Assembly (NCBI GenBank): GCA_029573925.1
Contig: JAKQBV010000379.1
Coordinates: forward strand, 1-9,917
DNA length: 9,917 bases
Source of the DNA: a bacterium
GTDB lineage: Bacteria; UBP15; UBA6099
Reading direction: 5' to 3'
How positions within the stretch are numbered: the first letter of the stretch is position 1; the number at the start of each line of letters is the position of its first letter. The position numbers and the translations under genes are program-made. The notes under the pieces were generated by a model. The model had not been told where the DNA came from. It saw only the letters and a program-made list of their open reading frames with translations, and did not search any database. Shown piece after piece: positions 5,331 to 9,917 of this stretch.

Positions 5331-5688
5331 CAGGACAAGACAGGAAGCAAGGATTTTAAGGGCGGATAGAATCCGCAAGAAAATCGGCGGGACAGCCGAA
5401 CGGCCCCGCTTGTGCGTGTTCATCAGCAACAAGCAGGTGTACGCGCAGGTGATAGACGACGCGGCTGGCAGCACGCTGGCGGCGGCGTCCACCCAATCGC
5501 CCTCCATCAAGGAAGAGGCGAAGGGCAAAAACATGACGGAAATGGCCAAACTGGTTGGCAAGAGCGTGGCGCAGGCCGCAATGGAAAAAGGCGTGACCAC
5601 GGTGGTGTTCGACAAGTCGGGCTATAAGTACGGCAAGAGACTCGGAGCGCTGGCTGACGCCGCGCGCGAGGCGGGGCTGCAATTCTAA
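5320..5688 (+). CDS. rplR: 50S ribosomal protein L18 (uL18)
   Basis: This 122-residue protein is L18, which binds 5S rRNA with L5 and links it to the central protuberance. The GTG start at 5320 lies inside the end of rplF (overlap 5320-5330), giving MAHNRTRQEARILRADRIRK. The basic N-terminus is followed by the family segment KIGGTAERPRLCVFISNKQV (21-40) and YAQVIDD (41-47). The conserved ending is TTVVFDKSGYKYGKRLGALAD (93-113) and then AAREAGLQF. Only a weak purine stretch precedes the GTG, so reinitiation after rplF is likely. The length is normal for the family (about 117-122). Confidence 0.97.
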   Translation: MAHNRTRQEARILRADRIRKKIGGTAERPRLCVFISNKQVYAQVIDDAAGSTLAAASTQSPSIKEEAKGKNMTEMAKLVGKSVAQAAMEKGVTTVVFDKSGYKYGKRLGALADAAREAGLQF

Positions 5689-5727
5689 TCGCCCGACATT
5701 AGAAGAGGATTAGCTGGGAGCTGACAA

Positions 5728-6363
5728 ATGGGAAAATACAGACAGGCAAGCGCTGAACCGGAAAGCAAATTCATCGAAAAGGTGATAAACATCAACCGCG
5801 TGGCCAAGGTGGTCAAAGGCGGACGCCGGTTCAGCTTCAGCGCGCTCGTGGTCGTCGGAGACGGAGAGGGCAATGTCGGACTCGGATTCGGCAAAGCCAA
5901 CGAAGTCGCGGAAGCGATACGAAAAGGCGTGGAAGACGGCAAGAAAAACATGTTCAAAGTGCCGATGAAGGGCACGACGATACCTTACCAGCTCACAGCG
6001 GAATGGGGCGCGGCGAAAGTCATGCTTAAACCCGCCTCTCCCGGCACGGGAATCATCGCCGGCGGAGCGGTGCGCGCTATCGTCGAGGCCTCCGGAATAA
6101 AAGACATCCTCACGAAGAACCTCGGCTCCAAGAACCATATCAACACCGCGCGGGCCACCATAGTGGGGCTGAAAAGCGTCAAGACAGAAGATCAGTTCAA
6201 ACGGTTGCGTTCGCAGGCGGATGACAAAGATTCCGCCAAGCAGCAGGACGAAGAACAAAAGGCTCCGGCGGCTCAAGCGCCGGCGAAAACGGAAGAGCGG
6301 CCCGCCGCGCCCGCCCCTGCGGCGGAAATCCCGGCTGAGACCGTTGAAAACAGGGAAGGCTGA
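5728..6363 (+). CDS. rpsE: 30S ribosomal protein S5 (uS5) with a long C-terminal tail
   Basis: This 211-residue protein is S5, which lines the mRNA entry channel with S3 and S4 and affects decoding fidelity. Core motifs are INRVAKVVKGGRRFSFSALVV (22-42), GNVGLGFGKANEVAEAI (48-64) and the C-terminal domain segment PGTGIIAGGAVRAIVEASGIK (105-125), followed by NLGSKNHINTARAT (131-144). GGGAG at 5716-5720 is seven bases upstream of the ATG. The family core is about 160-170 residues. Here about 49 residues follow from 163, first charged (DDKDS, QDEEQ) and then rich in Ala, Pro and Glu; they are likely disordered. The gene ends two bases before rplO, leaving no room for rpmD, which normally lies between them. 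Confidence 0.97.
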   Translation: MGKYRQASAEPESKFIEKVININRVAKVVKGGRRFSFSALVVVGDGEGNVGLGFGKANEVAEAIRKGVEDGKKNMFKVPMKGTTIPYQLTAEWGAAKVMLKPASPGTGIIAGGAVRAIVEASGIKDILTKNLGSKNHINTARATIVGLKSVKTEDQFKRLRSQADDKDSAKQQDEEQKAPAAQAPAKTEERPAAPAPAAEIPAETVENREG

Positions 6364-6365
6364 TT

Positions 6366-6806
6366 ATGAAACTGCACGAATTGCCGAAACAGAAAACCGC
6401 CGCGCCCAAGAAAAGAATAGGGCGCGGGCATGGTTCCGGATATGTAAAAACTTCCGGCAAAGGTTCAAAAGGCCAGAAAGCAAGGGCCGGCGGAGGACTC
6501 CCGTTTTACTTTCAGGGCGGCGGCATCTCCATGTTCAGACGCGTTCCCAAACTTGGAGGATTCACTTCCATAGGCAGAGTGGAATACGCGCCGGTGAACG
6601 TCGAATCCCTCAACATTTTTGAAGATGGAACCGAAGTTACGCTCGACAAGCTGGTCGAGGCCGGAATAGTCAGGAAAACTGAAAAGACGATAAAGATACT
6701 AGGGCGCGGAGAACTGAAGAAGAAGTTGAAAGTTCACGCGCACGCGTGGTCGCAGACCGCGGAGAAAAAAATCGGGGAGTCCGGCTCGGAACTCATAAAA
6801 ATCTGA
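6366..6806 (+). CDS. rplO: 50S ribosomal protein L15 (uL15)
   Basis: This 146-residue protein is L15, a 23S rRNA binder with a long, glycine-rich extended N-terminal arm. It starts MKLHELP, followed by RIGRGHGSGYVKTSGKGSKG (17-36) and QKARAGGG (37-44), the family signature. FQGGGISMFRRVPKLGGF (49-66) follows, corresponding to the usual FEGGQMPLYRRLPKRGF-like segment. The globular C-terminal half includes VNVESLNIFEDGTEVT (78-92) and VKILGRGEL-like KILGRGEL (110-117). It begins two bases after rpsE, with GGGAAGG at the end of rpsE serving as a possible Shine-Dalgarno. secY starts one base after its stop, the usual pairing. Confidence 0.97.
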   Translation: MKLHELPKQKTAAPKKRIGRGHGSGYVKTSGKGSKGQKARAGGGLPFYFQGGGISMFRRVPKLGGFTSIGRVEYAPVNVESLNIFEDGTEVTLDKLVEAGIVRKTEKTIKILGRGELKKKLKVHAHAWSQTAEKKIGESGSELIKI

Positions 6807-6807
6807 T

Positions 6808-8067
6808 ATGTTTACAATACTCGCCAACGCATTCAAAGTTCCGGACATACGCCGCAAGATGTTGTTCGTTCTTTACGCCATGGCGTTATACGCCGCAGGC
6901 GCGCATATACCGGTTCCCGGCATAAACAGCGACGCGCTCGACAATTTGATAGGGCAGGGAACGCTGTTCGGGATGATGGACCTGTTCGTCGGCGGCTCGC
7001 TCAGAAGGTTCTCGCTGTTCGCCCTCGGAGTGAACCCCTATATCAACGCGTCAATCATCATGCAGCTTCTGGCAGTCGTGCTGCCGAAGATAAAAGAGCT
7101 TCAGAAGGAAGGCGAAACCGGACGCAAAGTAATCCAGCAGTGGACGAGATATCTGACAGTCGGGCTGGCCTTTTTCCAAGCCATCGGCATGTACACCATG
7201 CTCCATGGCAGCGGCGGGATCCTACAGCACGACACGTGGCCTTTCAGAGTTCTGGTCATCTGTTCGCTAGTGGGCGGCACGCTTTTCCTGATGTGGCTGG
7301 GCGAGGAAATCACCAAGAAGGGCGTCGGCAACGGAGTGTCGCTGATAATCTTCTTCGGCATAATTGGCTCGCTTCCCACTCAGGCGTACCAGACCTTCAA
7401 ACTGGCCACATGGAACGACAATAAGGCCGGATTAGTGGCGCTGTTCCTGATATCCGTGGCCACAATCGCGTTCATAATCTTCGTGCATCTCGGACAGAGA
7501 AAAATCCCGGTGCAGTACCCGAAGAGAATAGTCGGACGGAAATACTACAGCGGTCAAACCACGTACCTGCCGTTAAAGGTGAACACCGCCGGCGTTATCC
7601 CCATCATCTTCGCGATATCGATGCTTATGTTTCCCGCGACGATAGCCACGTATGTTCCCTATGACGCGGTGAAGAAGGCGTTCGCCAATTTTACAAACGA
7701 TCAGTCGATATTGTACAATGTTCTGTATTTTGTGCTTGTGTTCCTGTTCACTTTCTTCTACACGGCGGTCGTGTTCGACCCGAAGGAAGTGGCCGAGCAG
7801 ATGAAAAAACGCGGCGGGTTCATACTCGGATACAGACCGGGAGACCCGACGAGAAGATATCTAGAGAGAATCATGGTGCGCATAACGTTCATGGGCGCGA
7901 TGTTTCTCGGGCTAATCGCGGTTCTTCCGTCGATAGTCGTGTATATAACAAAACTTTCCAGTTTCGGACTGGGAGGCACATCAATACTAATTGTGGTGGG
8001 CGTGGCGCTGGACACAGTAAATCAGATAGAAGCGCAGCTGCTGATGAGACATTACGAAGGATTCTAA
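6808..8067 (+). CDS. secY: Preprotein translocase subunit SecY
   Basis: This 419-residue integral membrane protein is the pore of the SecYEG translocon, which moves unfolded proteins across or into the cytoplasmic membrane with SecA or the ribosome. About ten hydrophobic segments can be seen, near residues 17-36, 70-92, 115-135, 147-166, 172-190, 207-227, 260-280, 303-323, 358-378 and 387-405. Family motifs include the plug/TM2 region FALGVNPYINASIIMQLL (71-88), KKGVGNGVSLIIF (170-182) and RKIPVQYPKRIVGRKYYSGQ (231-250). LPLKVNTAGVIPIIFA (254-269) and the cytosolic C5 loop GGFILGYRPGDPT (336-348), with the conserved Arg at 343, follow. It ends at MRHYEGF, so the basic cytosolic tail seen in many SecY proteins is nearly absent. 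It starts one base after rplO. Confidence 0.98.
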   Translation: MFTILANAFKVPDIRRKMLFVLYAMALYAAGAHIPVPGINSDALDNLIGQGTLFGMMDLFVGGSLRRFSLFALGVNPYINASIIMQLLAVVLPKIKELQKEGETGRKVIQQWTRYLTVGLAFFQAIGMYTMLHGSGGILQHDTWPFRVLVICSLVGGTLFLMWLGEEITKKGVGNGVSLIIFFGIIGSLPTQAYQTFKLATWNDNKAGLVALFLISVATIAFIIFVHLGQRKIPVQYPKRIVGRKYYSGQTTYLPLKVNTAGVIPIIFAISMLMFPATIATYVPYDAVKKAFANFTNDQSILYNVLYFVLVFLFTFFYTAVVFDPKEVAEQMKKRGGFILGYRPGDPTRRYLERIMVRITFMGAMFLGLIAVLPSIVVYITKLSSFGLGGTSILIVVGVALDTVNQIEAQLLMRHYEGF

Positions 8068-8082
8068 GGGTGAGGCTACGGA

Positions 8083-8104
8083 GCGGCGCGCCAAAGCGTG
8101 CCGC
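8083..8104 (+). other. Strong hairpin between secY and adk
   Basis: GCGGCGCGC (8083-8091) pairs with GCGTGCCGC (8096-8104) over nine pairs, eight Watson-Crick and one G-U, closing a four-base CAAA loop. It lies 15 bases after the secY stop and directly before the GGGGAGAAGG region that serves adk. With no following U-tract it does not look like an intrinsic terminator. It could stabilise or punctuate the mRNA, or damp adk translation. Confidence 0.6.
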
Positions 8105-8121
8105 GGGGAGAAGGTGCTGAA

Positions 8122-8769
8122 ATGGCGTTGAATCTGGTAATCTTCGGGCCTCCGGGCGCGGGAAAAGGCACTCAGAGCGAGGCGCTCAGGGACAAATACA
8201 ACCTTGAACATCTCTCGACGGGCGACATGCTTCGGGAAGCCGTGAAAAACGGCACCGAAACAGGGCTTCTCGCAAAACAGTACATGGAAGGCGGGAAACT
8301 TGTTCCGGACGAGGTCGTGATAAAGATAATCAGCGACAAGGTGGCCACGATCGCCGCGGACAGAGGGACTCTGTTCGACGGATTTCCGAGAACTCTGGAA
8401 CAGGCGGCCGCGCTTGACAAAGCCCTTGAAGGCAACGGCAGAAAGATTGACGCCGTGGTGTTCCTGAACGTGCCGGACGAGGAAGTCGTCACAAGGCTCT
8501 GCGGGCGCAGAATGTGCCCGGCCTGCAACGCGATATACCATGTGACCGGCAAGCCCCCGAAAAAGGAAGGCGTATGCGACAACGAAGGCGCGGCGCTCAT
8601 CCAGAGAGCGGACGACAACGAGACAGTCATCAGGCAGAGGCTCGACACTTATCACAGCCAAACTCAGCCTGTCATCGATTACTATGGGAAGAAGAACCTT
8701 CTCAAGGAGGTAGGACTCACCGGCTCACCTCAAGAGACGAGCCGCAAGATATTCGAATATCTCGACTAG
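8122..8769 (+). CDS. adk: Adenylate kinase, long zinc-LID type
   Basis: This 215-residue cytosolic enzyme catalyses ATP + AMP to 2 ADP. I chose the ATG at 8122, with AAGGTG at 8111-8116, because it puts the P-loop at the usual place. The frame is open to a GTG at 8098, but that codon lies inside a hairpin and would add eight atypical residues. Motifs are the P-loop GPPGAGKGT (9-17), LSTGDMLREAV (31-41) in the AMP site and LFDGFPRTLEQ (84-94). The LID carries C132, C135 and C152, and then QRADDNETVIRQRL (161-174). The fourth metal-ligand position is Glu155 (CDNE), where family members usually have Cys or Asp. Its location between secY and map is common in many bacteria. Confidence 0.97.
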   Translation: MALNLVIFGPPGAGKGTQSEALRDKYNLEHLSTGDMLREAVKNGTETGLLAKQYMEGGKLVPDEVVIKIISDKVATIAADRGTLFDGFPRTLEQAAALDKALEGNGRKIDAVVFLNVPDEEVVTRLCGRRMCPACNAIYHVTGKPPKKEGVCDNEGAALIQRADDNETVIRQRLDTYHSQTQPVIDYYGKKNLLKEVGLTGSPQETSRKIFEYLD

Positions 8770-8779
8770 GACGTGAAAG

Positions 8780-9541
8780 GTGACCGACGGATACCGGAAA
8801 AAAACCTCTGAAGAGATCGAGCTGATGCGCCGCTCGGGCAGGCTGCTGGCGGCGACGCACGAGTTTATCGCAGGGATGATGAAACCGGGCGTTTCGTCGG
8901 CGGAACTGGACAGAGCGGCTGAAGAGTTCATCCGGGACGGCGGCGGAAAACCGGCGTTCAAGGGCTACAGAGGATATCCGGCCACGCTCTGTGTGTCGTT
9001 CAACGAACAGGTGGTTCACGGAATACCGGGGCCGAGAAGATTCGTCGAGGGAGACCTTGTGGGAGTTGACTGCGGGGCGATCCTCGAAGGCTACTACTCG
9101 GACATGGCGGTAACCCACTACGTGGGAGGCGAACCGCCGGCCCAAGTGGACGACCTGATGAAAACGACCCTTCGATCGCTGCACAAAGGCGTCGAGAAGT
9201 GGCGACCCGGCAATAGAGTGGGCGATGTCTCGGCGGCGATTCAAAAGGAAGTCGAGTCCCGGGGATTCTCGGTGGTGAGGGCGTTGGTAGGGCACGGAAT
9301 CGGCACGGTCATGCACGAGCGAGGACTGCAGATTCCAAACTATGGAAACGCAGGAACGGGACTAAAAATAGTCGAGGGAATGACGGCCGCAATAGAGCCG
9401 ATGGTCAACATGGGCGGCTACGACGTTCGCGAGTTGAAAGACGGATGGACGTACGTGACCGCAGACGCGAGCCTATCGTGCCACTTCGAACATACGGTGG
9501 TCGCTACGGCGGACGGGCCGAGGATTCTGACGCTGCCGTAA
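8780..9541 (+). CDS. map: Methionine aminopeptidase, type I
   Basis: This 253-residue dimetal hydrolase removes the N-terminal Met from nascent proteins at the ribosome. All expected residues are visible: His80 in NEQVVHGIPG and the metal ligands Asp97 (VGVDCGA) and Asp108 (YYSDMAVT). His172 (LVGHGIG), Glu206 (TAAIEPMV) and Glu237 (CHFEHTVV) complete the set. There is no N-terminal zinc-finger or SH3-like extension, so it is the short bacterial type Ia form. The GTG start at 8780 gives MTDGYRKKTSEEIELMRRSG, with the typical KTxEEIE-like opening; its Shine-Dalgarno is weak. It starts 10 bases after adk. The gene after it, infA, has a clear Shine-Dalgarno of its own. Confidence 0.98.
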   Translation: MTDGYRKKTSEEIELMRRSGRLLAATHEFIAGMMKPGVSSAELDRAAEEFIRDGGGKPAFKGYRGYPATLCVSFNEQVVHGIPGPRRFVEGDLVGVDCGAILEGYYSDMAVTHYVGGEPPAQVDDLMKTTLRSLHKGVEKWRPGNRVGDVSAAIQKEVESRGFSVVRALVGHGIGTVMHERGLQIPNYGNAGTGLKIVEGMTAAIEPMVNMGGYDVRELKDGWTYVTADASLSCHFEHTVVATADGPRILTLP

Positions 9542-9561
9542 ACTGTATTTAAAGGATAGAC

Positions 9562-9831
9562 ATGAGCAAGGACGACGTAATAGAAGTTGACGGAAAAATA
9601 GTTGAATCGCTGCCGAACGCCATGTTCCGCGTAGAGCTTGAAAACGGACACAAGGTGCTCGCCCACATATCGGGCAAGATACGAATGCGGTTCATAAGGA
9701 TAGTGCCCGGAGACAAGGTCAAACTTGAATTAAGCCAGTACGACCTGAACCGGGGAAGAATAACATGGAGATATCCGACTGCGGGAAGAGGCGGCGGCAG
9801 AAGCGGGCCAGCGCCTGAAGTCAATTCCTGA
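9562..9831 (+). CDS. infA: Translation initiation factor IF-1 with a short C-terminal tail
   Basis: This 89-residue protein is IF-1, an OB-fold factor that occupies the 30S A site during initiation and helps IF-2 and IF-3. It starts MSKDDVIEVDGKIVESLPNA and continues FRVELENGHKVLAHISGKIR (22-41). FIRIVPGDKVKLELSQYDLNR (44-64) and GRITWRY (65-71) follow, all canonical. AAAGGA at 9550-9555 is six bases before the ATG. The family normally stops at about residue 72. Here about 17 residues follow, with a glycine-arginine segment (GRGGGR) and then a Pro/Ala/Ser end. The tail is unusual but keeps the base composition of the region. Its neighbours map and rpmJ are those expected. Confidence 0.97.
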   Translation: MSKDDVIEVDGKIVESLPNAMFRVELENGHKVLAHISGKIRMRFIRIVPGDKVKLELSQYDLNRGRITWRYPTAGRGGGRSGPAPEVNS

Positions 9832-9860
9832 ACCGGACGTCGAGGGATGGAGAAGTCGAT

Positions 9861-9917
9861 ATGAAAGTGCGAGCGTCGATAAAAAAGATTTGCAAGAACT
9901 GCAAGATCATCAAGAGG
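9861..9917 (+). CDS. rpmJ: 50S ribosomal protein L36 (bL36), N-terminal part
   Basis: Nineteen codons are visible before the right edge, giving MKVRASIKKICKNCKIIKR. This matches the start of the ~37-residue L36, a small zinc protein bound to 23S rRNA near L6 and L16. The first two zinc ligands, C11 and C14, are present; the remaining Cys and His would lie outside the window. GGAG at 9849-9852 is eight bases before the ATG. The two Cys show the zinc-binding (C+) form, not the Cys-less paralogue. Position after infA is the typical arrangement, with rpsM expected next. Confidence 0.96.
   Translation, partial: MKVRASIKKICKNCKIIKR

Noticed and set aside
5710..5724. Small stem-loop with AGCT repeats around the rpsE Shine-Dalgarno
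   Set aside because: The stem has only about six pairs, including A-U and G-U pairs, with a three-base loop. It is weak and likely to form by chance, so I would not call it a regulatory element.
8098..8121. GTG at 8098 as an upstream start of adk
   Set aside because: It lies inside the strong hairpin, would add eight residues that the family lacks, and the ATG at 8122 has its own purine-rich Shine-Dalgarno.
7987..8661. Reverse-strand open frame of 224 codons across the secY-adk junction
   Set aside because: It is a shadow of secY and adk, with no recognisable motif and no sensible gene context on that strand.
1..9917. Mobile elements, CRISPR arrays, tRNA or rRNA genes and defence genes
   Set aside because: I found no inverted terminal repeats, transposase or direct-repeat arrays, and no cloverleaf-like or rRNA-like stretches. 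The conserved gene order leaves no gap above 65 bases.

Overview
This window is an uninterrupted stretch of a bacterial S10-spc-alpha ribosomal protein gene cluster, with every gene on the + strand. It starts inside rplB (uL2) and ends inside rpmJ (bL36). The order is rplB(partial)-rpsS-rplV-rpsC-rplP-rpmC-rpsQ-rplN-rplX-rplE-rpsN(type Z)-rpsH-rplF-rplR-rpsE-rplO-secY-adk-map-infA-rpmJ(partial). Positions 1-2744 are the distal S10 operon, 2808-8067 are the spc operon ending in secY, and 8122-9917 are the adk-map-infA-rpmJ junction that normally leads into rpsM-rpsK-rpsD-rpoA-rplQ. Gaps are at most 65 bases and three gene pairs overlap. I saw no promoter or U-tailed terminator inside the window, so it reads as part of one long transcript.

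The genes work together. Sixteen encode ribosomal proteins of both subunits, and infA encodes the initiation factor that sits in the 30S A site. secY encodes the membrane channel that receives nascent chains, map encodes the enzyme that trims their start methionine, and adk encodes the AMP/ADP balancing enzyme usually found here.

The organism is a bacterium. The base composition looks moderately GC-rich by eye, but AUA (Ile) and AGG/AGA (Arg) codons are freely used in these highly expressed genes. The map-infA-rpmJ arrangement, the zinc-type S14 and the Cys4 L24 are widespread outside Proteobacteria. rpmD (uL30) is missing between rpsE and rplO. Together these suggest an uncultivated or deep-branching lineage, but I cannot name the phylum from the sequence alone.

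I found no undescribed system: no defence, mobile or CRISPR element. What merits a second look are lineage-specific changes, mostly on 30S-associated proteins. uS3 has an insertion of about 22 residues before its KH domain. uS17 has an acidic tail of about 37 residues, uS5 a tail of about 49 residues, and IF1 a tail of about 17. uS19 may have a basic tail in the -1 frame beyond an A7 run. Other points are an altered uL22 exit-tunnel loop, Glu as the fourth LID-domain ligand in adenylate kinase, a strong hairpin between secY and adk, and a C10 tract before rplN.
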